Assembly: GCA_014190175.1 (NCBI GenBank)
Contig: BJFZ01000007.1
Span: 1 to 44,188 of the forward strand
Source of the DNA: Actinomycetes bacterium
GTDB taxonomy: Bacteria > Actinomycetota > Actinomycetes > Nanopelagicales > Nanopelagicaceae
Direction of reading: 5' to 3'
Length of the DNA: 44,188 nt
Shown: positions 7,693-15,971 of the stretch, piece by piece
Layout of the letters: every line of letters begins with the position of its first letter
Numbering within the stretch: position 1 is the stretch's first letter
Notes under the pieces: generated by a model
Told to the model about the DNA's origin: nothing
Databases searched by the model: none
The model's input: only the letters and a program-made list of their open reading frames with translations
Position numbers and translations under genes: made by a program

Positions 7693-8700
7693 GTGGCTAT
7701 AGCGAGAGGTTTCTCAAACTCGATTCGAGCTTTCTTCCGTACTGAGAGTTCTGGTGGAGTTTTCTTACTCATTGCGGCATTAATTGCGCTAATCGCGGCG
7801 AACTCCCCTTGGAGTGCCGGCTACTTAACTTTTTGGCATAAGTATGAATTTTTTATCAACGATGGCTTAATAGCGATATTTTTCTTTTTGGTAGGCCTAG
7901 AAATCCGCCAAGAGGCTCGGTCTGGTCAATTTCGTGATCCAAAATCCGCAGCACTTCCGATTGTCGCGGCTATCGGCGGAATGGTAACTCCCGCATTAAT
8001 TTTTGCAATCTTTAATTCAGGATCAGCCACCTCAAACGGCTGGGCAATCCCAATGGCCACGGATATCGCGCTTGCGCTGGGAGCACTTGCACTTCTAGGT
8101 AAACGAATTGACACCTCATTAAAAGTTTTCTTGTTAACTCTTGCGATTGCCGATGATCTGGGATCAATTTTAGTCTTAGGGATTTTCTATAGCGATGGAG
8201 TAAGTCTGATTAAAATTGCCTCTTCAATTGGCGCAGTGATTCTTGCGTGGATAATTCCGCTCCGTGGCAGATTCACCACGGAAAAATTGATTAAAATTAT
8301 TCATCCCTGGAGCGCATTTCTCGTAATTCCACTTTTTGCACTTGTCAACATTGGAATCCAAATTAACTTACCAAATATTGACCAAATGCTCACTACGCCA
8401 GTCGTAATTGGAATTGTAATTGGACGTGTAATCGGGAAAGTAGTTGGAATTACTTTTTTTGCTTGGGCAGCAGTTAAATTAGGCTTTGCAAAATTGCCTG
8501 CTGCTTTATCATTCAAAGAGATCGCCGGGGCTGGCGCTCTCGCTGGAATGGGATTAACTGTTTCACTCTTTGTCGCGAAAGTAGCCCTGACCGATCAAAG
8601 TGCAATTGCAGAAGTTAAATTTGCGTTATTACTGGCAGCATTGATATCAGCAGTGCTTGGATTAACTTTGCTGCGAATATTCTCAACTAAACAGGATTAA
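7693..8700 (+). CDS. nhaA: Na+/H+ antiporter NhaA
   Basis: 335 residues, shorter than the 388 of the E. coli protein, with the loss mainly in loops. The NhaA hallmarks are present: NDGLIAIFFFLVGLEIRQE, MATDIALALGALALLGKR with Asp124, and the paired aspartates Asp154-Asp155 in LAIADDLGSI that match the Na+/H+ exchange site (Asp163/Asp164 of E. coli). The C-terminal half has the Gly-rich SFKEIAGAGALAGMGLTVSLFV. It exports Na+ in exchange for H+ across the inner membrane. The GTG start sits 6 bases after a TAGAGT box. The stop is 2 bases from the convergent DUF3117 stop. Confidence 0.93.
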   Translation: MAIARGFSNSIRAFFRTESSGGVFLLIAALIALIAANSPWSAGYLTFWHKYEFFINDGLIAIFFFLVGLEIRQEARSGQFRDPKSAALPIVAAIGGMVTPALIFAIFNSGSATSNGWAIPMATDIALALGALALLGKRIDTSLKVFLLTLAIADDLGSILVLGIFYSDGVSLIKIASSIGAVILAWIIPLRGRFTTEKLIKIIHPWSAFLVIPLFALVNIGIQINLPNIDQMLTTPVVIGIVIGRVIGKVVGITFFAWAAVKLGFAKLPAALSFKEIAGAGALAGMGLTVSLFVAKVALTDQSAIAEVKFALLLAALISAVLGLTLLRIFSTKQD

Positions 8701-8702
8701 AG

Positions 8703-8882
8703 CTACTTCTTAACTAGTGCAACCGCTCCGGCTAGAACTTCTGCCAAACGGGTGGCTTCATCTGCATTTAATTCCACAACTAATCTTCCGCCACCTTCAA
8801 GAGGTAGGCGCATAACAAGGGACCGGTTTTCCTTGGTGCACTCCATTGGGCCATCGCCCGTACGCGGTTTCATCGCTGCCAT
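8703..8882 (-). CDS. DUF3117 small protein
   Basis: 59 residues, MAAMKPRTGDGPMECTKENR onward, ending in AEVLAGAVALVKK. This highly conserved small protein is found in nearly all Actinobacteria (Rv1211 in M. tuberculosis) and has no established function. It is predicted to be a small beta-rich cytosolic domain. The start is firm: GGGAGGT lies 7 bases before the ATG, one of the best Shine-Dalgarno matches in the window. This contrasts with the leaderless genes and suggests a separate leadered transcript from the 78-base gap upstream. Confidence 0.88.
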   Translation of the reverse strand: MAAMKPRTGDGPMECTKENRSLVMRLPLEGGGRLVVELNADEATRLAEVLAGAVALVKK

Positions 8883-8960
8883 CTTCGACCTCCCGCTGTC
8901 TGATCCGAACCTGAAATACCCAGTGGGGAATTATCTCGCAAATTAGCCGGTAGTGGGAAA

Positions 8961-9164
8961 TTAGCGCTGGGAATCTAATCCTGATAGGACAAGAGTACTG
9001 GTCAGCCGGGTCCGGCCCGAGGTCAGCACTGCAGCCACAGCACTTTCGGGGACTTGAAGCAGACCGGCGATCTCATTGAGAGTTTTGCTGCGCAGATAGA
9101 AGAGCGTGAGCACAACCCGCTCCTCCTCGGGGAGTGCGGCAATCACCTGGGCCAGAGTGCTCAT
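8961..9164 (-). CDS. Sigma-70 region 4-like HTH protein (no region 2)
   Basis: 67 residues. About residues 8-55 match sigma region 4: LPEEERVVLTLFYLRSKTLNEIAGLLQVPESAVAAVL, the helix-turn-helix that contacts the -35 element. An in-frame TAG lies 6 bases before the ATG, so there is no region 2 attached and the protein cannot act as a complete sigma factor. The ATG follows a TACCTT box by 7 bases, which supports expression as a stand-alone leaderless gene. It could be a small DNA-binding regulator or a remnant of a larger sigma factor. Intact reading and a good promoter argue for a functional small protein. Confidence 0.75.
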   Translation of the reverse strand: MSTLAQVIAALPEEERVVLTLFYLRSKTLNEIAGLLQVPESAVAAVLTSGRTRLTSTLVLSGLDSQR

Positions 9165-9171
9165 AGGCTAA

Positions 9172-9177
9172 AAGGTA
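9172..9177 (-). promoter_or_regulatory. -10 box TACCTT, leaderless, for sigma-4-like gene
   Basis: TACCTT on the minus strand ends 7 bases before the ATG at 9164. It lies in the 26-base gap after the SRPBCC gene stop, giving this small gene its own promoter. Confidence 0.55.
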
Positions 9178-9190
9178 CCGCCTATAGGGT

Positions 9191-9607
9191 TTAGAAGGAG
9201 GCTGCAAACCGGCTGAGTGAGAGTTTCACACCAAATAATAAGGATGGCGCTATAAATGGGAGGTACCACCCGGCAAGATCTTCGCTCCAATTAAACCTAG
9301 TCAAAGTAGGCGAGATTTGGTGCAACTCAAAAGTTCCACTGCCACGTAACCAACGGCCGGTATGAATCACATCGCATCGAGTTGGTGGTTGCCACAAATT
9401 CACTTCCATTGTGTCCAAGATTCCAAACAATTTTCGTTTTGGAAAGAGTCCAGTAAATGCGGCGATCTTGGTTCCCAGCCCTTCAGTTTTTCTTTCCACC
9501 ACAACATCAGTTGCCAACATCCAACTGCCTTGGCTCTCCCAATCAACCATCTTGTTCCAAACAGCATCAAGTGGCGCAGCAATTTCTATAGTTAACTTAA
9601 GTAGCAT
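9191..9607 (-). CDS. SRPBCC (polyketide cyclase/START-like) protein
   Basis: 138 residues. It has the SRPBCC pattern: an N-terminal strand LKLTIEIAAPLDAVWNKM, a Trp-rich helix (DWESQGSWM), consecutive beta strands (LFGILDTMEVNLWQPPTRCDVIHTG), and a long C-terminal helix. These helix-grip folds bind hydrophobic ligands or act as cyclases/hydratases; no ligand can be assigned here. The first 11 bases overlap the end of the MFS transporter gene, so the two are co-transcribed and coupled. Confidence 0.75.
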   Translation of the reverse strand: MLLKLTIEIAAPLDAVWNKMVDWESQGSWMLATDVVVERKTEGLGTKIAAFTGLFPKRKLFGILDTMEVNLWQPPTRCDVIHTGRWLRGSGTFELHQISPTLTRFNWSEDLAGWYLPFIAPSLLFGVKLSLSRFAASF

Positions 9608-10820
9608 TTCTTAAATTCCTAACTTCTCTAAATGTGATTGGGGTTATTACAGCTACGACTGTCATAAGTGCAAGCAGTCGAGAAGTTTGCACAACTCCTA
9701 TTGCTTCAATAATTGGTCCGATTATAACTAACCCGATTGGGGCCAGTGCATAAGATCCAAGGGCGTCATAAGAGACTACTCGCGAATATGATTCGCTCGG
9801 AATATGTTGTTGCATAGATGTACTCCAAGCGACATAAAAAATTTCAAGTGAAATTCCAGTTGCGAATGCGACTAATAGTGTTGCAACAAGTTGATTTGGA
9901 ACTCCAATCATAAATATCCAAACCCCAACAAATATTTCCGGCAAAATCCCAACCAACAGTGGACGGCTAAAGTGGATTCTTAGTGCTAGAACTCCCCCAA
10001 CAATCATTCCTAATGTGATCGCAGCAATTACCCATGACCATTCTTTTGGTCCACCATTGTGTTCTTTGGTAGCAATTGGCCCCAGTACCCCCAAAGTCGC
10101 CTCATAAGCAAGATTGACAAAACTAAAAGCAATTACAACGACTACAACCCATTTTCGGGAGATAAATTCACTCCAACCTTCCCGTAATTCGCGCCACATT
10201 GCTGGAGGTTTTTCACCACCACCTGAAGTAATCGGCGGTAAATCAATTCCCCAAACCAGAATTCCAGCAATCAAAAAAGAAATCCCATCAATTAAAATTG
10301 CCCAACCGGCTCCAAATGATGCAACCAAAATTCCGGCTACTAGCGATCCGGATACATATCCAAAATTTGAAAGCAGGCCATTAATCGCGTTTCCTTTTTG
10401 TAACTGCTCTTTTGGAAGAATTTCTGGAAGCATCCCCGAAAATGCCGGCCACCAAAAAGCATTTAAAACACCGAAAAAAAATCCGGTAAAGCATAAAAGC
10501 GCAATTGAGGTAAAGCCAAAAATAAATGAAGCAGCGCTCAGGAAGACAAATAAACATCCGATGATGTCTGAGCCGCCAACAATTTGATTTCGCTTAAAGC
10601 GATCACCGGCTACACCACCAAAAATCATAAATGCGATTGTTGGTGCTAATTGCACTCCAAGAACCAGGCTTACATCAGATGCGCTACCACCAGATAAAGC
10701 AAGAATTCCAAAAGAAAGTGCGATCGGCATAAACCCATTTCCAAAATTAGAAATCAATCGCGCAGAGATCAGTTTGGTAAAGCCTGGATATTTTCGTAAA
10801 ACTTTGAAATCCGCTAACAT
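9597..10820 (-). CDS. MFS transporter
   Basis: 407 residues with about twelve transmembrane helices and the MFS_3/enterobactin-exporter-like start YPGFTKLISARLISNFGNGF. The A-motif loop follows helix 2 (GGVAGDRFKRNQIVG), with a central cytosolic loop near residues 195-215. The transporter class is clear but the substrate is not; relatives are drug or siderophore exporters. The TTG at 10823 abuts the LOG stop, but the ATG at 10820 is the more likely start. It is co-directional with the LOG gene upstream and the SRPBCC gene downstream. Confidence 0.85.
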   Translation of the reverse strand: MLADFKVLRKYPGFTKLISARLISNFGNGFMPIALSFGILALSGGSASDVSLVLGVQLAPTIAFMIFGGVAGDRFKRNQIVGGSDIIGCLFVFLSAASFIFGFTSIALLCFTGFFFGVLNAFWWPAFSGMLPEILPKEQLQKGNAINGLLSNFGYVSGSLVAGILVASFGAGWAILIDGISFLIAGILVWGIDLPPITSGGGEKPPAMWRELREGWSEFISRKWVVVVVIAFSFVNLAYEATLGVLGPIATKEHNGGPKEWSWVIAAITLGMIVGGVLALRIHFSRPLLVGILPEIFVGVWIFMIGVPNQLVATLLVAFATGISLEIFYVAWSTSMQQHIPSESYSRVVSYDALGSYALAPIGLVIIGPIIEAIGVVQTSRLLALMTVVAVITPITFREVRNLRNAT

Positions 10821-10823
10821 CAA

Positions 10824-11363
10824 TTAGATTTTCTTAATGCAGGCATCTAGTGCTTCATCAATCGTCTTTGTCCAAATTAGTGCTTCTAGTTGGTGTGGCT
10901 TTACGAATTTTTCACTTTCTAGATGAGTTAAGAATCTAGATAGCGGACCATAAAAATCTGTTGGATCTAAAATGATTAAAGGCTTTTTACTAAAACCTAG
11001 AGTTTTACCAACCCAAATTTCGAAAAACTCTTCCATTGTCCCAGCACCACCGGGCAAAGTAATAAATGCATCAGAAAAATCATCCATCAATGCTTTGCGG
11101 ACTCGCATATCATCAACAATATGCAATTCGTCAGCGTGATGATCTGCAAATTCAATATCAGCTAACTTTTTAGGAATTACCCCTACTGTCCGGCCCCCTG
11201 CTTCTCTACATGCTCGTGAGACTGCACCCATCATCGAAATCTGGCCACCACCCCAAACTAAACTCCACCCTCTTTTTGCAATTGCTTCTCCCAATGCACC
11301 AGCCAACTCGACGTACTTATCATCGATTTCCTCTGAGGCGGAACAGTAGACACAGATTCGCAC
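10824..11363 (-). CDS. LOG-family nucleoside 5'-monophosphate phosphoribohydrolase
   Basis: 179 residues from the GTG at 11363. It is a Rossmann-like TIGR00730 protein with RICVYCSAS at the N-terminus and the signature PGGAGTMEEFFE preceded by an MRVRKALM helix; together these form the phosphoribohydrolase site of LOG enzymes. They hydrolyse the N-glycosidic bond of cytokinin-type or other AMP derivatives. A longer frame opens at ATG 11402 or 11453. I prefer 11363 because family members begin at the first beta strand and a TATCCT box ends 6 bases before this GTG. The gene sits beside dapD, as in M. tuberculosis (Rv1205 near Rv1201c). Confidence 0.85.
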   Translation of the reverse strand: MRICVYCSASEEIDDKYVELAGALGEAIAKRGWSLVWGGGQISMMGAVSRACREAGGRTVGVIPKKLADIEFADHHADELHIVDDMRVRKALMDDFSDAFITLPGGAGTMEEFFEIWVGKTLGFSKKPLIILDPTDFYGPLSRFLTHLESEKFVKPHQLEALIWTKTIDEALDACIKKI

Positions 11364-11369
11364 CCACTC

Positions 11370-11375
11370 AGGATA
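11370..11375 (-). promoter_or_regulatory. -10 box TATCCT, leaderless, for LOG gene
   Basis: TATCCT on the minus strand ends 6 bases before the GTG at 11363. It decides the start choice for this gene, because the alternative ATG at 11402 has no such box at the right distance. Confidence 0.5.
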
Positions 11376-11387
11376 GAGGGAAAGCGG

Positions 11388-11393
11388 TAGCGT
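11388..11393 (+). promoter_or_regulatory. -10 box TAGCGT, leaderless, for dapD
   Basis: TAGCGT ends 7 bases before the dapD ATG at 11401, with no Shine-Dalgarno. It is separated by 12 bases from the opposing LOG box, so the two polymerase footprints would overlap. Confidence 0.6.
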
Positions 11394-11400
11394 TTGCCCC

Positions 11401-12324
11401 ATGAATAAGACGGGTTCCGGAATTGGTATTGCCACGGTTGCCAGTTCAGGCACAACGCTCGATGTTTGGTACCCAGCGCCAAATCTTGGCCCGCTAAATA
11501 AAAACCAACAAATTAAAGCGGCTTTAGAGTTACTGGCGATTCCTGATCAGGTTCGCGGAATTACTAGAAAAATTATTGAGATTGAAATTGACTTAGCAAC
11601 ACCTCCTAAATCAACAGAAGATGCATATCTGCGCTTGCACTTACTTTCGCATCGATTGGTTGCACCACATGGCTTGGCACTAGATGGAATATTCCCATTG
11701 CTTGCTAATGTCGTTTGGACTTCGCAAGGACCTTGTGAAAATCATGATTTTGAAACGACCCGGATGCGAATGCTCGCCCGTGGTCCAGTGATCGTTTATG
11801 GCGTAGATAAATTCCCGCGGATGGTTGATTACGTGATGCCGACTGGTGTTCGAATCGCTGACGCTGATCGCGTTCGACTTGGTGCGCACCTTGCAAGTGG
11901 CACAACTGTGATGCATGAAGGTTTCATTAATTTTAACGCTGGAACTCTGGGAACTTCGATGGTTGAAGGCCGCATCTCTGCTGGAGTTGTTGTTGGCGAC
12001 GGCTCTGATGTGGGTGGTGGAGCATCAATCATGGGAACACTTAGCGGTGGCGGTAAAGAAGTCATTTCAATTGGAAAAGGATGCTTGCTTGGTGCGAATT
12101 CTGGATTAGGAATTTCGCTCGGTGATAACTGCGTAATTGAATCTGGTACTTACATAACAGCGGCCTCAAAAGTATTACTTCCAGATGGGCAGATCGTAAA
12201 AGCTCGTGAATTATCTGGTGCGAATGGATTGTTATTCCGCCGTAATTCCCAAAGTGGTGGCCTTGAAGTAATTCCGCGCACCGGAACTTGGGGCGGCTTA
12301 AACTCTGTACTTCACGTGAATTAA
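11401..12324 (+). CDS. dapD: 2,3,4,5-tetrahydropyridine-2,6-dicarboxylate N-succinyltransferase
   Basis: 307 residues, actinobacterial-type DapD. After an N-terminal helical domain there is a left-handed beta-helix of hexapeptide repeats (RLGAHLASGTTVMHEGFINF, GRISAGVVVGDGSDVGGGAS, then SIGKGCLLGANSGLGISLGD). It transfers succinyl from succinyl-CoA to tetrahydrodipicolinate in the succinylase branch of lysine and meso-diaminopimelate synthesis, feeding peptidoglycan. The dapE and dapC genes that flank it in M. tuberculosis are not here. Its TAA overlaps the TAA of the convergent SpoIID-like gene by 2 bases. Confidence 0.93.
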   Translation: MNKTGSGIGIATVASSGTTLDVWYPAPNLGPLNKNQQIKAALELLAIPDQVRGITRKIIEIEIDLATPPKSTEDAYLRLHLLSHRLVAPHGLALDGIFPLLANVVWTSQGPCENHDFETTRMRMLARGPVIVYGVDKFPRMVDYVMPTGVRIADADRVRLGAHLASGTTVMHEGFINFNAGTLGTSMVEGRISAGVVVGDGSDVGGGASIMGTLSGGGKEVISIGKGCLLGANSGLGISLGDNCVIESGTYITAASKVLLPDGQIVKARELSGANGLLFRRNSQSGGLEVIPRTGTWGGLNSVLHVN

Positions 12325-14372
12325 CTAATCCCAACATAAAGATCTGCGGGAATATCAGAACCAATAATTGTTACCGCTGCAATTGTTGGATATAAATTTA
12401 AAATATCGCGAACTACTTCAATGCTTTGCTCATCAGAGATTTCATCGCTCAACACAACTATTGGTGAACGCCATGATCCGCTTAAAATTGCCGCTGCTAG
12501 CGAACGGGTGATTATCACCTTGCTCGGTGCGGGATTTTCAACTACTTGATACGGATAAATGCCAGAATTTTTTCGCTTAGCCAAAAATTGTAAAACTGAC
12601 TTGCTTTCACGCCCTAAAGGGTGCCAAATAATCGGCGCATTTGCTGAAAGTAAAGTATTTGATTGAGTGGCCAGCCAATTACTCTCTTCATTAAAAACTA
12701 TTAATGGATTGCCACTTATTTTTTGGCCAAGGGTAAGCGCCACGCTTTCGAAGTTAGTTCCTGAAATGAAGGTTGGTACAACTCCGGCTTTCTTCATAGT
12801 TGTTTTTGATGGAAGTGAATTAAGAGTTCCTACTAATGTTGCTTTTTTGATCTTGCGACGTTTTAGTTCTGCAATTGTTGCCTCACTTAATTTTCGCCCA
12901 GTAGTTACAAATACTGGCGCTTTTTGCGAATTAGCAAATGCTAACGCTGAGATGGCAATCTCAGGCTCTGCTTCAACATTAACTAAAATTGCACTTTGCG
13001 AAGTAGTCCAAAAATTCTTAGCGATGGAAATCGCAATTTCATCTATGGAATCTGTGTTAATCAATTTGGCGTTTAATTGAATCCAAGCTGAAGGCAATTT
13101 CAATAAGGACCTAAATTTCTCGCCCGTTAACTGAGCACTTTTTCCATCTGTACTAAATGCAGAAATACTTTTTACCGCACCGCCTCCTGTGCGTGCTGTA
13201 ACTTCATATCTAGCAACATCTGGCAAATTAAAAGCTTTTGCCATGTTTGCCTGCGAAATTGAACGCGCCCAACTGCTATACGAAGGATTAAGCGTTGGAT
13301 CTAAACTCCACGGATCTGGCACTGATAACAGGTATGGGACTGGGGTTCCCCAGACATCTTGCACGTTTTCAGTTACGCCTCCTGTTGAGGATGCGTAGTA
13401 GGCAAAAATTGGTTTTCCTTTATACAAAATTGCTAAACCAGTCGTCGTATCAGGTTGAGTTATGGCAACCGCCTCGACCCATTTTTTACCATAAACCGCT
13501 TCAATCTCTTTGGACCAACCAACAAAATTTTGATCTTGAACTGAAGAATATAAATTGCAATCACAAACTTTACGTAAATTATCTTTTTTGGCTAAACCGA
13601 AAGTACGGGCTGCGATAACTTGTGCTTCGAGTGCGGCGCTTGGCCAAGAAGATGGAACCTCTCCTATCCCACGCAGATACTCATCATGTAAACGTAAAGT
13701 GTTTGTAACAATGATTGCAGCCGAAGTTAACCCGCCTGGAATTAATTTAATTTGCACTTGTCCATATCGATAACGTTTTGTAGTTGTACCGATCTTCATC
13801 CGCAATAAGGAGTCCTCGCCTGGGAAAGCGGTCGTTCCGCTCCAGCGAATCGTCCAAACTCCACCTTGTGGAACTTGTGGAAGAGGTGAATTAACCCCCG
13901 TTATTGGGTCGATCATCGAAGAGATTAAAGATTGACCTAATATCGAAAAAGTTAGTGATCCCCCCAATGGCAAAGTAGTTGCCGCCATAGAAGTTTCAAC
14001 TACCCCTGGAGCAAGATCTCCAGGAAATATCTGAAGCGAACTGGGAATATTAGAAGCCAAGGAAAGTGATTCATTAGTGAAGGTCACTGATTGAATTTTG
14101 TCAGCGATATTTATCCGTAAAAATGCCGAGTCATCAACAGGTGCAACCTCTACTCCAGAGTAGTAATGAGTCAAAATTTCGGTAGCAGTTTTTCCTTCTC
14201 GAGCCATTCCAAATGCTCCTATTTGGCTCATTCCAACTCCATGGCCATAACCTGAGCCGCGGAAATCAAATTTTTCCGGAAGGTCCGTTGCAAAAGATGC
14301 TACTGGTGAAAGAGTTTGAAAGATTAGGAGAAAAACTGACGCAATTGAAAAGCGGCTACTAAAGATCTTCAT
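12321..14372 (-). CDS. SpoIID/LytB-domain secreted protein with cell-wall-binding repeats
   Basis: 683 residues. A signal peptide (1-29, hydrophobic core ASVFLLIFQTL) precedes the SpoIID signature FDFRGSGYGHGVGMSQIGAFG and LTHYYSGVEV. The SpoIID/LytB domain extends to about residue 430, with the Cys pair KVCDCNLYSSVQDQ typical of the family. The C-terminal part (about 440-683) looks like cell-wall-binding type 2 repeats, with alternating ILVN/VFVT strands and ATLVGTLNSLP, AVTIIGSDIP units. SpoIID proteins act on or stimulate degradation of peptidoglycan glycan strands. There is no sporulation context here, so wall remodelling is the likely role. The start overlaps the ABC ATPase end by 14 bases. 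Confidence 0.85.
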   Translation of the reverse strand: MKIFSSRFSIASVFLLIFQTLSPVASFATDLPEKFDFRGSGYGHGVGMSQIGAFGMAREGKTATEILTHYYSGVEVAPVDDSAFLRINIADKIQSVTFTNESLSLASNIPSSLQIFPGDLAPGVVETSMAATTLPLGGSLTFSILGQSLISSMIDPITGVNSPLPQVPQGGVWTIRWSGTTAFPGEDSLLRMKIGTTTKRYRYGQVQIKLIPGGLTSAAIIVTNTLRLHDEYLRGIGEVPSSWPSAALEAQVIAARTFGLAKKDNLRKVCDCNLYSSVQDQNFVGWSKEIEAVYGKKWVEAVAITQPDTTTGLAILYKGKPIFAYYASSTGGVTENVQDVWGTPVPYLLSVPDPWSLDPTLNPSYSSWARSISQANMAKAFNLPDVARYEVTARTGGGAVKSISAFSTDGKSAQLTGEKFRSLLKLPSAWIQLNAKLINTDSIDEIAISIAKNFWTTSQSAILVNVEAEPEIAISALAFANSQKAPVFVTTGRKLSEATIAELKRRKIKKATLVGTLNSLPSKTTMKKAGVVPTFISGTNFESVALTLGQKISGNPLIVFNEESNWLATQSNTLLSANAPIIWHPLGRESKSVLQFLAKRKNSGIYPYQVVENPAPSKVIITRSLAAAILSGSWRSPIVVLSDEISDEQSIEVVRDILNLYPTIAAVTIIGSDIPADLYVGIS

Positions 14373-15147
14373 CAGCCGACGATGATTTTACAACTTGTAG
14401 TGATTCCTTGTAGGCCGCTACAACCTCATCAGGATTGCCGCGCATCATAATTTTGCCTTTATCTAACCAGATTACGTCGTTGCAAATCTCTTTAATTGTC
14501 GCAAGCGCATGACTAACTAAAATGATTGCTCTATTTTCACCACGTAATGTTTTGATCTTTTCTAATGATTTCTTTTTAAATTTTGCGTCCCCTGTACTTA
14601 AGGCTTCATCTACAATCAATACATCTGGTTCAACAACTACTGCTACGGCAAATGCTAAACGTGAGTACATGCCTGCCGAGTAGGTTTTCATGGGTGAATC
14701 GATTGCTTCGCCGATATCTGCAAAATCAGCGATTGCCGTAAATTTCTCTTCTATTTCGGCGCGCGTTAATCCAGCAGCTAACCCGCCAAGAATTACATTT
14801 TCGCGTCCAGTTAATCGCGCATTAAATCCCACTCCTAATGAAAGCAGCGTGCTTACTTGACCATAAACTTCTACTCTTCCTGCAGTTGGTGGAACGATCC
14901 CAGCTACTACTCGCATCAAAGATGATTTACCGGCGCCATTTGCTCCGATTACTCCCAAAACCGATCCGTATGGGATTTCAAGATTTAAATTTGTCAGAGC
15001 GTTGACAGTCCGAATTTTACGACCAGTGCGAGTTAGTGCTTGTCGAAAAGTTGGCTTCTTTTGCACAGTAGTTTTATAAGTTAAATTCAAATTGCGAACA
15101 GAGATAGCCACCTGTCCGGCTTTATGGACTTCAGATTCGAAGAGCAA
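14359..15147 (-). CDS. Polysaccharide/teichoic-acid exporter ATPase (Wzt/TagH type)
   Basis: 262 residues. It is an ABC ATPase with Walker A GANGAGKSS (68-76), the YSAGM signature (156-160) typical of Wzt/TagH rather than LSGGQ, and Walker B VLIVDEAL (177-184). The N-terminal insert (about 25-50, TVQKKPTFRQALTRTGRK) is also typical of this export group. With the permease encoded just upstream it forms an exporter for lipid-linked glycans. The start is a TTG at 15147 with GGGAG 7 bases before it; a GTG at 15111 is an alternative. It overlaps the permease gene by 17 bases. No C-terminal carbohydrate-binding domain is present. Confidence 0.88.
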   Translation of the reverse strand: MLFESEVHKAGQVAISVRNLNLTYKTTVQKKPTFRQALTRTGRKIRTVNALTNLNLEIPYGSVLGVIGANGAGKSSLMRVVAGIVPPTAGRVEVYGQVSTLLSLGVGFNARLTGRENVILGGLAAGLTRAEIEEKFTAIADFADIGEAIDSPMKTYSAGMYSRLAFAVAVVVEPDVLIVDEALSTGDAKFKKKSLEKIKTLRGENRAIILVSHALATIKEICNDVIWLDKGKIMMRGNPDEVVAAYKESLQVVKSSSADEDL

Positions 15148-15955
15148 ATTCGCGCTCCCTTCTCATAAACATAAATACCGCAATCAACAAAAGAGCAAAT
15201 GCCCAAGAAAACATCGTAATGAAATTTGCTAGAGAAGGGGCGGTTCCATTAATTAGTATCTCTGTCCAGGAGCCGATAAATGTATATAGCGGATTTAAAT
15301 ATGAAATTGGTTTTAGCGCTGGTTTCAATTGTTCTACCGAATAGAGGACTGGTGATAAATAGAGCCAAGCGCGAGTAAAGTACGGTAAGAAATTTCTGGT
15401 ATCACGAAAATACACATTTAGAATTGAAGTTAAAATTGCTATTGCTAATGCAAAAATTATTGATGCAAGCAAGACTGGCACAAGATAAAAAAGTTCGGGA
15501 CCAATTGGCAGTCCAAGGATCAAGTGAATGAAACCTAAAACAAAAAAAGTTGGTAAAAACTTAAAAAACGAGATAACGGTTGCTGAAATTGGAAGTATCA
15601 ATCTTGGGAATGCGGAGTTCAGTACCAATTTTCCGCCACTAGTAATTGATTTTGATCCGGCCATCATGGAATTTGTAATAAAATAAAATAAAAATAATCC
15701 CGCAGTTAAATGAGCAAATCGTTCTGAATCAGTATTCCCTCCAAGAACTATTATCAACAAAAAGTAAACAAATGCCAGAAATAGTGGATTTAAAATCAGC
15801 CAAAGTTGTCCAAAGAAAGATCCAAAATTTTGAGCGCGCAACTCTGATCGCGAATAAGCACTAATAAATTCACGGCGGCGCCAAACATCAGAAAAGTAAG
15901 GTATGACCGGAGGTAGTCCTCCTTTAAATGGCTCATAAATCTGCACTTTTCCCAT
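15131..15955 (-). CDS. Polysaccharide ABC-2 permease (Wzm/TagG type)
   Basis: 274 residues with six transmembrane segments and the ABC-2 O-antigen/teichoic-acid permease pattern. An amphipathic N-terminal part carries RREFISAYSRSELRAQNFGS, and the family region NVYFRDTRNFLPYFTRAWLYLSPVLY lies near residues 195-220. It forms the channel of the glycan exporter with the ATPase encoded downstream. The ATG at 15955 follows TACGAT by 6 bases, predicting a leaderless unit permease-ATPase-SpoIID, all overlapping. The glycosyltransferase gene lies 16 bases upstream on the same strand. Confidence 0.88.
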   Translation of the reverse strand: MGKVQIYEPFKGGLPPVIPYFSDVWRRREFISAYSRSELRAQNFGSFFGQLWLILNPLFLAFVYFLLIIVLGGNTDSERFAHLTAGLFLFYFITNSMMAGSKSITSGGKLVLNSAFPRLILPISATVISFFKFLPTFFVLGFIHLILGLPIGPELFYLVPVLLASIIFALAIAILTSILNVYFRDTRNFLPYFTRAWLYLSPVLYSVEQLKPALKPISYLNPLYTFIGSWTEILINGTAPSLANFITMFSWAFALLLIAVFMFMRREREFALRI

Positions 15956-15961
15956 TTGATT

Positions 15962-15967
15962 ATCGTA
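15962..15967 (-). promoter_or_regulatory. -10 box TACGAT, leaderless, for exporter operon
   Basis: TACGAT on the minus strand ends 6 bases before the permease ATG at 15955. It sits in the 16-base gap after the glycosyltransferase gene, so the exporter can be transcribed separately from it. Confidence 0.5.
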
Positions 15968-15971
15968 CCGG

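Noticed and set aside
8883..8960. Possible small RNA or tRNA gene in the 78-base gap before DUF3117
   Set aside because: There is no cloverleaf or strong hairpin; the gap holds the Shine-Dalgarno and presumably the promoter of the DUF3117 gene.
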